Shown piece by piece: positions 17,323 through 29,463 of a DNA stretch of 36,703 bases (positions are counted from its first letter, which is position 1; each line of letters begins with the position of its first letter). The stretch comes from Gammaproteobacteria bacterium (GTDB taxonomy: Bacteria > Pseudomonadota > Gammaproteobacteria > Steroidobacterales > Steroidobacteraceae), in the NCBI GenBank assembly GCA_019235245.1, contig JAFAKO010000117.1:1-36703 (forward strand), read 5' to 3'. Under the pieces are notes generated by a model, which ran no database searches, had not been told where the DNA came from, and saw only the letters and a program-made list of their open reading frames with translations. The translations under genes and the position numbers were made by a program.

Positions 17323-17418
17323 CCCGACGGGTCATTCTAGCCCCGCCGCCGATGATAGCCGCAGCCCGTGCGGTGCGCGTGCAATACTGAGGCCCGACGT
17401 CGACCGGAGGCGACACGC

Positions 17419-17679
17419 ATGGACATCGGTGTCGAGATCAGCCTGTATCCGCTGAAAGAGGACTTCGTTCCCGCCATTCACGAGTTTCTCGGGCGGCTGA
17501 ACCAGGGCCACGGGCTGCGTGTCGTCACGAGCAGCATGAGTACGCAGCTGTTCGGGCCGTATGATGCGGTGATGCAGCTGCTGTCGGCCGAGCTGCGCAC
17601 GACTTTCGAGGCACTGGCCGGAGCACAGGACAAGGCCGTGTTTGTGATGAAGGTGCTCGGACCGCTCCCGCCTGCGTGA
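17419..17679 (+). CDS. YkoF/MTH1187-like thiamine-binding family protein
   Basis: MDIGVEISLYPLKEDFVPAIHEFLGRLNQGHGLRVVTSSMSTQLFGPYDAVMQLLSAEL resembles the YkoF HMP/thiamine-binding domain. Confidence 0.75.
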   Translation: MDIGVEISLYPLKEDFVPAIHEFLGRLNQGHGLRVVTSSMSTQLFGPYDAVMQLLSAELRTTFEALAGAQDKAVFVMKVLGPLPPA

Positions 17680-17791
17680 GCTTGGGGCGGCGGGCGCTCT
17701 GGCGGGGCGCGGGGCGAACCGGCAAACTACGCGATCCCGGGCCCGCTCGCCGCCAACAAACGCCCGGGGCTCAAGAGGGGTAGGGGACAGC

Positions 17792-18106
17792 ATGACGCTC
17801 TTGCGTGTCGTGGATCGCGACGGAGTCGAGCACGAAGTCGAAGCCAGGACCGGACTTAAAGTGATGGAGAACCTGCGCGAGCTCGATTATGGCGTAGCGG
17901 CCATCTGCGGCGGCATGTGCTCCTGTGCAACCTGCCATGTGTACGTCGATCCCGACTGGCAGGCGCGGTTGCCCGCCATGATGTCCGACGAGCGGGAGCT
18001 GCTTTCCGAGCTCACCCACTACCAGGAGAACTCGCGTCTTTCCTGCCAGTTGGAGTTCACGCCGGCGCTCGCGGGCTTGCGGGTGCGCATCGCACCGGAT
18101 GAGTAG
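17792..18106 (+). CDS. 2Fe-2S ferredoxin (adrenodoxin type)
   Basis: CGGMCSCATCHVYVD ... ENSRLSCQLEF, the vertebrate-type ferredoxin Cys pattern. Confidence 0.94.
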   Translation: MTLLRVVDRDGVEHEVEARTGLKVMENLRELDYGVAAICGGMCSCATCHVYVDPDWQARLPAMMSDERELLSELTHYQENSRLSCQLEFTPALAGLRVRIAPDE

Positions 18107-18109
18107 GCT

Positions 18110-18904
18110 ATGTCAGCCCCGGTAGTCCAGGTCGAGACGCGCGGCGCCGTCGCGCTGATCACGCTCAATCGCCCCGAGAGCGGCAACGCCATCAACCTGC
18201 AGGTCGCGATGGACCTGCTGGCTGCCGCCATGACCTGCGCCCGCAACGCCACCGTGCGCGCCGTGGTGTTGGCCGGCGCCGGGCGGCATTTCTGTTTTGG
18301 CGGGGATTTGCGCGCCTTCGAGACGCGCGCCCCGGCAGGTGATGACTACATCCGCGAGCTCACCACCTACCTGCATGCCGCCATCTCGCAGTTCGCACGC
18401 ATGGATGCACCGGTGCTCGCCGCGGTCAACGGCACGGCGGCCGGTGCCGGCGTCGGACTCGTCGCCATGGCGGACCTGGCGCTGTGCGGACGCGGCGCCA
18501 AGTTCAACCTCGCCTACACCCAGGCCGGCCTGACACCCGATGCCGGCACCACTTTCCTGCTGCCGCGCTCGCTCGGCCTCAAGCGCAGCATGGAGCTGCT
18601 GCTGCTCAATCGCGCACTGGCTGCCGAGGAGGCGCTCTCCTGGGGGCTCGTCAACGAGGTGGTTGCCGATGAGCAGCTGCTGCCGCGCGCGCTCGAGACC
18701 GCGGAGAAGCTGGCCCACGGCGCGAACGCCGCCTTCGGCGCCACCAAGCGGTTGATCGCGCACTCCCTTGGCGCGCTCGAGTCGCAAATGGTGCTCGAGA
18801 GCGAGACGATCGCGCGCCACGCGGTGAGCGAGGAGGGCCGCGAGGGAGTGAGCGCATTTCTCGAGAAGCGCAAGCCCCGCTTCCCCGGCAGCAGCGCGCG
18901 CTAG
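18110..18904 (+). CDS. Enoyl-CoA hydratase/isomerase family
   Basis: ALITLNRPESGNAINLQV, HFCFGGDLRAFE, AAVNGTAAGAGVGLVAMADLAL. Confidence 0.93.
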   Translation: MSAPVVQVETRGAVALITLNRPESGNAINLQVAMDLLAAAMTCARNATVRAVVLAGAGRHFCFGGDLRAFETRAPAGDDYIRELTTYLHAAISQFARMDAPVLAAVNGTAAGAGVGLVAMADLALCGRGAKFNLAYTQAGLTPDAGTTFLLPRSLGLKRSMELLLLNRALAAEEALSWGLVNEVVADEQLLPRALETAEKLAHGANAAFGATKRLIAHSLGALESQMVLESETIARHAVSEEGREGVSAFLEKRKPRFPGSSAR

Positions 18905-18918
18905 CGCCGCCGCGCTCT

Positions 18919-19314
18919 ATGAGCTGGTTCGTCCTGCTACTCGCCGCGGCGCTCGTGCTGATCGCGCTGCGCGTCTACTTCAAGCTGCGCGCGGCGCGTA
19001 AGCTGCGCGCCGAATCCTGGGACGAGCAGGTCATCGGGCGCCTGCGCTCGCAGGGCTACGTTCCCTTCAACGATTACCGCGTGGACTTTTTTCTCGCGCT
19101 GCCCAACGAGTCGGCCTGCCAGGGAGCACGCGCGCGGCTCGAGCCCGAATTCAGCGTGGATGTGAAGCCCCTGACGGACGATCCTGAGCTTGCCTTCAGC
19201 CTGCACGCGAGTAAGACCATGCGGCTCGTGGTGCCGGATATGCAGGAGATGACCCGCCGCCTGACTGCGCTCGCGACCGAGCTTCATGGGCGGTATGACG
19301 GGTGGGCGGCCTAG
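18919..19314 (+). CDS. RraB-like (ribonuclease E inhibitor domain) protein with N-terminal membrane anchor
   Basis: MSWFVLLLAAALVLIALRVYFKL TM helix; DYRVDFFLALPNESACQGARARLEPEFSVDVKPL...ELHGRYDGWAA resembles the RraB fold and its C-terminal YDGWG. Confidence 0.7.
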   Translation: MSWFVLLLAAALVLIALRVYFKLRAARKLRAESWDEQVIGRLRSQGYVPFNDYRVDFFLALPNESACQGARARLEPEFSVDVKPLTDDPELAFSLHASKTMRLVVPDMQEMTRRLTALATELHGRYDGWAA

Positions 19315-19395
19315 CGGCGCGGGTGGTGCGGCGCGGTGGCGGCGCTTGGTCGCGGCGTCGGTCGGGCCCGAGAGGCTTCATACCTCGTTTGGCGA

Positions 19396-19419
19396 ATAGT
19401 TAGGCATGTGCCTAACTAT
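19396..19419. repeat. Perfect AT-richer palindrome ATAGTTAGGCA-TG-TGCCTAACTAT
   Basis: 11-bp arms at 19396-19406 and 19409-19419, in the gap between convergent rraB-like and gpmA genes. Confidence 0.85.
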
Positions 19420-19484
19420 CCGCGTCAGGACGTATCAACCGCACCCCGCCGCGCTGCGGTGCCCCCGCCGCCGGCGCACCGCAC

Positions 19485-20234
19485 TCAGCGCTTCTCGCTC
19501 TGTCGCCGGACTGCCTCGGTGGCGGCGGCGATGGCGGAGGCGTCGCCCAGGTAGCGGCTGGTCCGTGGCCGGAGCTCGGCGTCGAGCTCGTACAGCAGCG
19601 GCACACCCGTGGGGATATTGAGCTCGGCGATCTCGTCGTCGGGAACCCCATCCAGCATCTTCACCAGCGCGCGCAGGCTGTTGCCGTGGGCTACGACGAG
19701 CACGTCGCCCCCGGCACGCAGCTCGGGCGCCACGCGCGCATTCCAGAAGGGTAACACGCGAGCGAGCGTGTCCTTGAGGGACTCGCTCGCCGGTAGCTCC
19801 CCGGGGTCCATCCCGGCATAGCGCGGATCGAAACGCGGATGTCGCCGATCGTCCGCCGGCAGGGGCGGCGGAGCAATGTCGTAGCTGCGACGCCAGATCT
19901 TCACCTGCGCCTCGCCGTGCTGCGCGGTGGTCTGCGCCTTGTCGAGCCCCTGTAGCGCGCCGTAATGCCGCTCGTTCAGCCGCCAGGAGCGCTCCACCGG
20001 GATCCACATGCGATCCATCTCATCGAGCATGATCCATAGCGTGCGGATGGCGCGCTTGAGCACCGAGGTGAAGGCGATGCGCGGCTCGAGACCCGCGCGC
20101 AGCAGCTCCTTACCGGCGGATATTGCCTCGGCTCGTCCCTGGGCCGAGAGGTCCACGTCCGTCCAGCCCGTGAACAGGTTCTCGAGGTTCCACACGCTCT
20201 GGCCGTGGCGAACCAGTATCAGCTTACCGGTCAT
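19485..20234 (-). CDS. gpmA: 2,3-bisphosphoglycerate-dependent phosphoglycerate mutase
   Basis: [30 protein letters not shown]..., [17 protein letters not shown]. Confidence 0.95.
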   Translation of the reverse strand: MTGKLILVRHGQSVWNLENLFTGWTDVDLSAQGRAEAISAGKELLRAGLEPRIAFTSVLKRAIRTLWIMLDEMDRMWIPVERSWRLNERHYGALQGLDKAQTTAQHGEAQVKIWRRSYDIAPPPLPADDRRHPRFDPRYAGMDPGELPASESLKDTLARVLPFWNARVAPELRAGGDVLVVAHGNSLRALVKMLDGVPDDEIAELNIPTGVPLLYELDAELRPRTSRYLGDASAIAAATEAVRRQSEKR

Positions 20235-20235
20235 A

Positions 20236-23200
20236 TCAGTTGGCGAGCTTGCGCAACGCTTCGACACCGACGGTGAGGGTGGCGAAGTCGGACGCCTCCG
20301 CGGCGCGCATTTCGGCGACCGTGCGCTGCCAGTGCCCGAGCTCCTTGCCACCGGCCTCGATCCAGGCGGTGACGCGCACCGGCGCACTGCCGCGCGCCGC
20401 ATGGGCGAGCACCCGTTCGGCAAGCCGCCGGTGCACGCGCAGCGCCGCGTCGCGCAGCCCGGTGCGGGCGACCGCCTGCCACGGCCCCTCCACCAGCAGC
20501 TTCTCGATACGCGCCTGCAGCCAGTCGCAGCCGACGCGTGAGCCGACCTCGAAGTAGACGCGCGCCGCCTCGACCACGCTCACCCGGTGCCGGGCGGCGA
20601 TCTCGACGATGTCGAGCGCGGCGTTGAGCGCCTCGAGGCTCGCGATGCGCTCGGCGAGCGGCGCCGGCAGGCCGGCCTCGAGGTTGGCCTGGCGCGACTC
20701 CTGGAAGCGCGCGAGCTCGGCTCCGGTCAGCACCTCGGGAGTAGCGCTCTCGAGCTGCTGCACGCCGTTGCGGAACTCGCTCACCGCCGCATCCACCTGC
20801 AACCCGCCGGGGCGCGTGGTCAGCAGCCAGTAGGTTGCGTGCCGCAACAGCCGGCTCGTCTGGAAGGCTGCCTCGTACTGCTGCTGCGCGCGCACCTTGT
20901 TGTCGAGCGCCTCGATCTGCTCCCACACGCCGCGCATGGCGAAGATCTCGCGCGCCGCGGTATAGGCGCGCGCGATCTGCGCGGGCTCCGCGCCGGTGTC
21001 GCCCTGCACGCGCGGCACGAAGGTCGGGCCCATGCGATTCACCACGCTGTTGGTGGTCGCGGTGGCGATGATCTCGCGCCGCAGCCGGTGGTGCTTGATG
21101 GCGCGCGCGAAGCGCTGCTGCATCGGGCCGGGGAAGTAACGTACCAGCTCGGCCGACAGGTACGGATCCTCGGGGACGTCCGAGGCGAGCAGGTGGTTGT
21201 TGAGCCAGATCTTGCTGTAGGCGAGCAGGATCGCGAGCTCCGGGCGCGTGAGACCCACGCCGCTCTTGCGGCGGTCCGCGAGCTCGTCATCGCTCGGCAG
21301 GAACTCGAGCGCGCGGTTCAGCTCGCCCGAGCGCTCGAGCGAGCGGATGAGATGCTGGTACTCGGGCAGCCGCGAGGCGCCCTGCAGCTCGAGCGTGCTG
21401 ATCGCCTGGCTCTGCAGGTAGTTGTTGCGCAGTACCAGCGCCGCCACCTCCGAGGTCTGCCGTGCCAGCAGCCGGTTGCGCTCTCCGCCCGGCAGCTTGC
21501 CGTCCGCCACCTGCGGATTCAGCAGGATCTTGATGTTCACCTCGACGTCGGAGGTGTTGACGCCCGCGGAGTTGTCGATGAAGTCGGTGTTGAGACGCCC
21601 GCGGGCGAGTGCGTACTCGATGCGGCCGCGTTGCGTGAGGCCGAGATTGCCGCCTTCTCCCACCACCTTGGCGAGCAGCTGCACGCCGTTGATGCGCAGC
21701 GCATCGTTGGTGCGGTCGCCGACCTCGGCATTGCGCTCATCGCTCGCCTTGACGTAGGTGCCGATGCCGCCATTCCACAGCAGGTCGACCGGCAGCGTCA
21801 GGATCGCGCGGATCACCTCGTTCGGTGCGGCGCTCGCGCTCTCGAGGCCGAGCAGGCCGCGCGCCTCGGCGGACAGCACGATCGACTTCGCGGAGCGCGC
21901 GAACACCCCGCCGCCGCGGGACAGGCGGGTGCGATCGTAGTCGTCCCAGCTCGATCGCGGCAGCGCGAACAGGCGCGCCCGCTCGGCGAAGCTCACCGCG
22001 GCATCGGGCTCCGGATCGAGGAAGATGTGCCGGTGGTCGAACGCGGCGAGCAGGCGAATGTGGCGCGACAGCAGCATGCCATTGCCGAACACGTCCCCGG
22101 ACATGTCGCCGATGCCGATCGCCGTGAAAGCGCTCTTCTGCGTGTCGATGCCCATCTCGCGGAAGTGGCGCTTGACGCACTCCCAGCCGCCACGCGCGGT
22201 GATGCCCATCTTCTTGTGGTCGTAGCCGGCGGAGCCGCCGGAGGCGAAGGCATCGCCGAGCCAGAAGCTGTACTCGGCGGAGATCGCGTTGGCGATGTCC
22301 GAGAAGGTCGCCGTGCCCTTGTCGGCGGCCACCACCAGGTACGGATCGTCGCCGTCACGGCGGGTCAGCTGCGGCGGCGGGACGATGCGTCCGGCGACGA
22401 TGTTGTCGGTGAGATCGAGCAGGCCGCGGATGAAGGTCTGGTAGCAGGCGATGACCTCTGCCTGCACCTCCTCGCGCGTGCCCGCGGGCAGGCGCTTCGG
22501 CACGAAGCCGCCCTTGGCGCCCACCGGTACGATGAGCGTGTTCTTGACGTTCTGCGCCTTCATCAGGCCCAGGATCTCGGTGCGGAAGTCCTCGCGCCGG
22601 TCGGACCAGCGGATGCCGCCGCGCGCCACCTCGCCCATGCGCAGGTGCACGCCTTCGACGCGCGGGCTGTACACGAAGATCTCGTACTTGGGGCGCGGCA
22701 GCGGCAGGTCCGGGATCTTGGCCGGGTCGAGCTTGAAGGACAGGTAGCTGTGCTGCACGCCGGCCGGGGCCTGGAAGAAGTTGGTGCGCAGCGTCGCCTG
22801 CACCAGTGTCAGGTAGGCGCGCAGGATGCGATCGTCATCGAGGCTGGTGACCCCATCGAGCCCGGCACGCACCTGACTCACGAGATTCGTGGCATTGCGC
22901 TCGGCGCGCGTGCCGGTCTGCGCCGGATCGAAGCGCGTCTGGAACAGGCGCACCACGTTGCGGGCGATCGCCGCGTTGGCGGCGAGCGTGCGCTCCATGT
23001 ATGCCTGGCTGAAGGGCACCCCGGTCTGCAGCAGGTAGCGGCAGTAGGCCCGCAGCACCACGATCTCGCGCGCGCTGAGCTCGGCGGCGAGCAGCAGCCG
23101 GTTGAAGCCGTCGTTCTCGATCGTGCCGCTCCACGCGGCGCCGAACGCCTCGCGGAAGTTCGCCTCGTCCCGGGCAATGTCGACGATCAGCCCGTCGCGG

Positions 23201-25083
23201 TGCTCGAGCTCGAAATCCTGGATCCAGGCGGCGCCGCCTTCGGGCCAGGCGAGCTCGTAGGGTCGCTCGGAGATCACCCGCAGGCCGAAGTTCTCGAGCA
23301 TCGGCAGCACGTCGGAAATCGGCACCGGATCTGCGCGCCGCGCGATGCGCAGGTGCACGCGCTGCGGCTTCTGCCCCGGCGGCCGGTGCAGGCTGAGGTG
23401 CAGCGCGCGCGGCTGCTCGCGCAGTGTCTCCAGGACCTGCAGGTCGGCGAGCGCCTCCGCCGGCGTCACATCCTCCTGGTAACCGATCGGGAAGGCGTGG
23501 CGGTAACGCCCCGCCAGCGCGAGGCCCGCCGCCTCGCCGCGCCGCTCGATCAGCACCTGGCGCAGGCGGTCCGACCAGGTGAGGGCCGCCTCACCGATGC
23601 GGCGCTCGATGGCGGTGACGTCCGGGCGGTGGCGACGGCTCGGGTCGGTGCGCACCAGCACGTGCAGGCGCGCGTGGCTCGCGCCCGAGATCTGTGCCTG
23701 GCTCTCGACGCTCGTGCCGTCGAAGCCGCTGAGCGCGATCTGCTCGATGCGCTGACGCACCTCGGTGTTGTAACGATCGCGCGGTACGTACACCAGGCAG
23801 GAGTAGAAGCGGTGGTAGGGATCACGCCGTACCAGCAACCGCACGGTGCGCCGCTCGTAGAGATTGACCACGCCGCGCACGATGCGGATGAGATCGGGCA
23901 CGCCCGCCTGGAACAGCTCATCGCGCGGGTAGGTCTCGAGCACCGCCAGCACCGCCTTGCCGTCGTGACCGGCGGGATCGAGACCGAAATGCTCGATGAC
24001 GCGCTCGACCTTGCGGCGCAGTACCGGAATGTCCCGCGGGCTGCCGAAGTAGGCGGTCGAGGTCCACAAGCCGAGAAAGCGATGCTCGCCGTCGACGCGC
24101 CCGCGGGCATCGAAGGTCTTGACGCCGACGTAATCGAGCAGCTCGCCGCGATGCACCGTGGCGGTCGAGTTCGCCTTGGTGAGCACCAGCAGCTCCGGCT
24201 CGCGCGCGCGTGCCCGCACCTCGCCGCGCAGCACGTTGGCCCGCGGGCGCGCCCCGCGAGCGCGCGCGTCGCTCAGGATGCCCAGTCCCGAGCGCACCTC
24301 CGGGACCAGGCGGTCCTCGCTGCGGCCGCGCTCCAGACGGTAATGTCGATAGCCGAGGAAGACGAAGTGGCGTGCTTCCATCCAGTCGAGCAGGTGGGCC
24401 GCCTCAGTCACGTCCGCCGGCGGCAGCGGCGGCGGATCGCTCTCGAGGCGACGGATGATCTCGCGCGCCCGCTCGCGCATCGCGCGCCAGTCGTGCACCG
24501 CGCTGCGCACGTCGGCGAGCGTGCGCTCGAGCTCGCGTTGCAGGCTCGCGAGCTGCGCCGGGTCGGTGACACGGTCGATCTCGTACAGTTGCCACGATTC
24601 GGCGTGCGCGGCGTGGGCGCCGTTGCTGCCGATGTCGAGCAGCTGCCCGCGCCGGTCCCGGCGCACCATCAGCACCGGGTGCACGATCAGGTGGACCGCC
24701 AGATCGGAGCGGGCGAACGCCATGCCGAGGGAATCGACGAGAAACGGCATGTCGTCGGTCACCGTCAGCACGAGCGTATGCGCGGACTCGAAGCCGTCGC
24801 TCTTCAGCTGCGGGTTGAACACGCGCACCAGCGAGCGCCCCGGTGCGCGCCGCGCGCCGAACTCCAGGTGCGCGAGCGCCGCTCCCGCCAGCTGGCGCGC
24901 GGTGCGCTCGGCGAGATCGTCCTCCGCTACGCCGTGGAAATAATTGCGCAGGAAGCGCTGGCGCAGCTCGTTGCGCCGCCGCGCGCCCGGCGCGGCGCGC
25001 GCGATGCGCTCGATGAGCGCCACGCGTGCCGCCGGTATGCTGCGCAGCAGGTGGTTCTCTTCAGCAGCGGGTGGAGCGTGCAT
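20236..25083 (-). CDS. NAD-specific glutamate dehydrogenase, large (~180 kDa) type
   Basis: 1615-aa ORF with [74 protein letters not shown]. Confidence 0.95.
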   Translation of the reverse strand: MHAPPAAEENHLLRSIPAARVALIERIARAAPGARRRNELRQRFLRNYFHGVAEDDLAERTARQLAGAALAHLEFGARRAPGRSLVRVFNPQLKSDGFESAHTLVLTVTDDMPFLVDSLGMAFARSDLAVHLIVHPVLMVRRDRRGQLLDIGSNGAHAAHAESWQLYEIDRVTDPAQLASLQRELERTLADVRSAVHDWRAMRERAREIIRRLESDPPPLPPADVTEAAHLLDWMEARHFVFLGYRHYRLERGRSEDRLVPEVRSGLGILSDARARGARPRANVLRGEVRARAREPELLVLTKANSTATVHRGELLDYVGVKTFDARGRVDGEHRFLGLWTSTAYFGSPRDIPVLRRKVERVIEHFGLDPAGHDGKAVLAVLETYPRDELFQAGVPDLIRIVRGVVNLYERRTVRLLVRRDPYHRFYSCLVYVPRDRYNTEVRQRIEQIALSGFDGTSVESQAQISGASHARLHVLVRTDPSRRHRPDVTAIERRIGEAALTWSDRLRQVLIERRGEAAGLALAGRYRHAFPIGYQEDVTPAEALADLQVLETLREQPRALHLSLHRPPGQKPQRVHLRIARRADPVPISDVLPMLENFGLRVISERPYELAWPEGGAAWIQDFELEHRDGLIVDIARDEANFREAFGAAWSGTIENDGFNRLLLAAELSAREIVVLRAYCRYLLQTGVPFSQAYMERTLAANAAIARNVVRLFQTRFDPAQTGTRAERNATNLVSQVRAGLDGVTSLDDDRILRAYLTLVQATLRTNFFQAPAGVQHSYLSFKLDPAKIPDLPLPRPKYEIFVYSPRVEGVHLRMGEVARGGIRWSDRREDFRTEILGLMKAQNVKNTLIVPVGAKGGFVPKRLPAGTREEVQAEVIACYQTFIRGLLDLTDNIVAGRIVPPPQLTRRDGDDPYLVVAADKGTATFSDIANAISAEYSFWLGDAFASGGSAGYDHKKMGITARGGWECVKRHFREMGIDTQKSAFTAIGIGDMSGDVFGNGMLLSRHIRLLAAFDHRHIFLDPEPDAAVSFAERARLFALPRSSWDDYDRTRLSRGGGVFARSAKSIVLSAEARGLLGLESASAAPNEVIRAILTLPVDLLWNGGIGTYVKASDERNAEVGDRTNDALRINGVQLLAKVVGEGGNLGLTQRGRIEYALARGRLNTDFIDNSAGVNTSDVEVNIKILLNPQVADGKLPGGERNRLLARQTSEVAALVLRNNYLQSQAISTLELQGASRLPEYQHLIRSLERSGELNRALEFLPSDDELADRRKSGVGLTRPELAILLAYSKIWLNNHLLASDVPEDPYLSAELVRYFPGPMQQRFARAIKHHRLRREIIATATTNSVVNRMGPTFVPRVQGDTGAEPAQIARAYTAAREIFAMRGVWEQIEALDNKVRAQQQYEAAFQTSRLLRHATYWLLTTRPGGLQVDAAVSEFRNGVQQLESATPEVLTGAELARFQESRQANLEAGLPAPLAERIASLEALNAALDIVEIAARHRVSVVEAARVYFEVGSRVGCDWLQARIEKLLVEGPWQAVARTGLRDAALRVHRRLAERVLAHAARGSAPVRVTAWIEAGGKELGHWQRTVAEMRAAEASDFATLTVGVEALRKLAN

Positions 25084-25178
25084 GAGCGATCGTCCTGGCC
25101 GCGAAGCGTGCGTTATCGGCCTGCGCGTCGCGCATGTTGTACGGTCGGCAGCGGCAGGTCGCGTGGTTGTGGCGCGCG

Positions 25179-25184
25179 ATTATA
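25179..25184 (-). promoter_or_regulatory. -10 element (TATAAT, minus strand), candidate promoter of the NAD-glutamate dehydrogenase gene
   Basis: Plus-strand ATTATA, i.e. TATAAT on the minus strand, ~100 bp upstream of the ATG at 25083. Confidence 0.4.
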
Positions 25185-25245
25185 CATGTGGCGGGTACCG
25201 CGCCGCCTGCGCTGCGGCGCGCCGGCTCGCCCGCCGCCGGGCGGT

Positions 25246-25251
25246 TATAAT
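25246..25251 (+). promoter_or_regulatory. -10 element (TATAAT), candidate promoter of hpd
   Basis: Exact TATAAT ~50 bp upstream of the hpd ATG. Confidence 0.5.
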
Positions 25252-25269
25252 GACTGCCTGCGCAACGAA

Positions 25270-25289
25270 GCGCACCCGCCCGGGTGCGC
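25270..25289 (+). promoter_or_regulatory. 5'-leader hairpin immediately upstream of the hpd ribosome-binding site
   Basis: GCGCACCCG-CC-CGGGTGCGC (9-bp arms), followed by AAGGTGAG and ATG at 25301. Confidence 0.5.
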
Positions 25290-25300
25290 AAGGTGAGCCC

Positions 25301-26353
25301 ATGAGCGGATTGCCCGAAAACCCGATGGGTACCGATGGATTCGAGTTCGTCGAGTACACCGCGCCCGACCCGCAGTTGCTGCGCTCGCTGTTCGAGCGGC
25401 TCGGGTTCCCGGCGGTAGCCCGGCATCGCTCCAAGAACGTGACCCTGCACCGTCAGGGCGAGATCAACTTCATCATCAACGCTGAGCCACAGTCCTTTGC
25501 CCAGTCGTTCGCCCGCGTCCATGGCCCATCCGCCTGCGCCATGGCATTCCGGGTGCGGGACGCCGCCAAGGCCTACAGCCGCGCACTCGGGCTCGGCGCC
25601 AAGCCCGGACCGCAGAGCGCAGGCCCGATGGAGCTCAACATACCGTGCATCGAGGGCATCGGCGGCTCGCTCATCTACCTGGTGGATCTGTACGGGGAGC
25701 GCTCGATCTACGACGTCGATTTCCGCCCGCTGACGCATGACACGCCGGCACAGGGCGCCGGTCTCACCAGCATCGATCACCTCACGCACAACGTCGGCCG
25801 CGGCCGCATGGACGTGTGGGCCGGCTTGTAGGAGAAGCTGTTCAACTTCCGCGAGATCCGCTACTTCGACATCGAGGGCAAGCTCACCGGGCTGCTGTCG
25901 CGCGCCATGACCAGCCCGTGCGGCAAGATCCGCATCCCGATCAACGAGTCGCAGGACGACAAGAGCCAGATCGAGGAGTACCTGCGCGAGTATCACGGCG
26001 AAGGCATCCAGCACATCGCGCTCGCCACCGCCGACATCTACCACACGGTCGACGTGCTGCGCGAGCACGGCGTGGCGTTCCAGGACACGCCCGACAGCTA
26101 CTACGAGGGAGTCGCGGCGCGCGTGCCGGGCCACCGCGAGTCGCTCACGGAGCTCAGCAACCGGCGCATCCTGATCGACGGCAACCCGGCGCGTGGCGAG
26201 GGAGTGCTGCTGCAGATCTTCACGCGCAACGTGATCGGACCGATCTTCTTCGAGATCATTCAGCGCAAGGGCAACGAAGGCTTCGGCGAGGGCAATTTCC
26301 GCGCGCTGTTCGAGTCGATCGAGCGCGACCAGATCGAGCGCGGCGTCCTCTGA
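25301..26353 (+). pseudogene. hpd: 4-hydroxyphenylpyruvate dioxygenase interrupted by an in-frame TAG at 25829-25831
   Basis: MSGLPENPMGTDGFEFVEYTAPDP...[48 protein letters not shown]...IGPIFFEIIQRKGNEGFGEGNFRALFESIERDQ. The same frame continues on both sides of the stop. Confidence 0.93.
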
Positions 26354-26363
26354 GGAGCGACAC

Positions 26364-27491
26364 TCAGGGCCGGTGCTGGCGCGCGAGGTATGCCTCGCTC
26401 TGCATTTCGGTGAGGCGGCTCGAGGTGCGCGCGAACAGTGCGCCGAGCCGCTCGCCGCGGTACAGCTCCGCCGGGGCCGCCGCCGCCGCAACGATGAGCT
26501 TGACGTTACGGTCGTAGAGCTCGTCGATGAGCGCGATGAAGCGTCGCGCCTCGTCCTCGTGCCGTGTATCCAGTACCGGCAAGTTCGCGAGCATCACCGA
26601 CTGGTACTCGCGCGCGATCGCAATGTAGTCCTCCTGGCTGCGCGGACCGGCGCACAGCGCGTCGAACTCGAACCACACCACGTCGGTGCCGACCCGCACC
26701 ACGGGGATGGACCGGCCGGCGATCTCGATCGCGCCGCGGCCGGCCGCGGCGCGCTGTGCGAGCTGCTCGAACAGTGTCGCGAGGCGCGCCGGCGTGCGCG
26801 GGTCATCGCTGCGCAGGTAGGTGCCGGCGGCCGTGAGCTGCCGCAGCCGGTAGTCGGTCGAGCCGGCGAGCCGCACCACCTCGAGGTGGTGCTCGAGCAG
26901 CGCAATTGCCGGCAGGAAGCGCTCGCGCTGCAGGCCGCCCTGGTAGAGCTCCTGCGGCGGTACGTTGGAGGTCGCGACCAGCGTAACGCCGCGGCGGAAC
27001 AGGCCGGCGAACAGGCCGCCGAGGATCATGGCATCGGCGATGTCGCTCACGTACAGCTCATCGAGGCACAGCACGCGCGCCTCGCGGGCGATGGCGCGCG
27101 CCACCTCCTCGAGCGGCGCGCGCTGCCGCTGCAGCCGGCGCAGATGCCCGTGCACTTCCTGCATCAGACGGTGAAAGTGGCGGCGGCGCACCAGCGCGCG
27201 CGGCAGGCTCTCGCAGAGCAGGTCCATGAGCCAGGTCTTGCCGCGCCCGACGCTGCCGAAGAGGTACAGGCCGCGCACCGGCGCTGGCGGCTCGCGGTGC
27301 AGGATCGCCGCGAGCCAGGGCGGCGGCTGGATGACGCGACGCGCTGCGGCCGCGAGCAGCCGCCGGCGCAGGTCCTCGAGCTGACCGATGACGGCGAGCT
27401 GGGCGTCGTCGCGCGCGTAGTGGCAGGCCGCGAGCTGCCCGGCATACGCCTGGCGCAGATCGCCGGCGGCGCTGGAGTCCGCCGCGCTCAC
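26364..27491 (-). CDS. zapE: Cell division protein ZapE / AFG1-like ATPase
   Basis: GLYLFGSVGRGKTWLMDLLCESLP (Walker A), LCLDELYVSDIADAMILGGLFAGLF, LVATSNVPPQELYQGGLQRERFLPAI. GTG start assigned at 27491. Confidence 0.92.
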   Translation of the reverse strand: MSAADSSAAGDLRQAYAGQLAACHYARDDAQLAVIGQLEDLRRRLLAAAARRVIQPPPWLAAILHREPPAPVRGLYLFGSVGRGKTWLMDLLCESLPRALVRRRHFHRLMQEVHGHLRRLQRQRAPLEEVARAIAREARVLCLDELYVSDIADAMILGGLFAGLFRRGVTLVATSNVPPQELYQGGLQRERFLPAIALLEHHLEVVRLAGSTDYRLRQLTAAGTYLRSDDPRTPARLATLFEQLAQRAAAGRGAIEIAGRSIPVVRVGTDVVWFEFDALCAGPRSQEDYIAIAREYQSVMLANLPVLDTRHEDEARRFIALIDELYDRNVKLIVAAAAAPAELYRGERLGALFARTSSRLTEMQSEAYLARQHRP

Positions 27492-27498
27492 GCGTGCT

Positions 27499-29454
<1,956 letters not shown>

Positions 29455-29463
29455 GGCCGAATC

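Noticed and set aside
20587-25296. 1569-aa plus-strand ORF
   Set aside because: Exact antisense of the NAD-glutamate dehydrogenase gene. It is Arg/His/Gln/Ala-rich with no recognisable domain, a GC-rich mirror-frame artefact.
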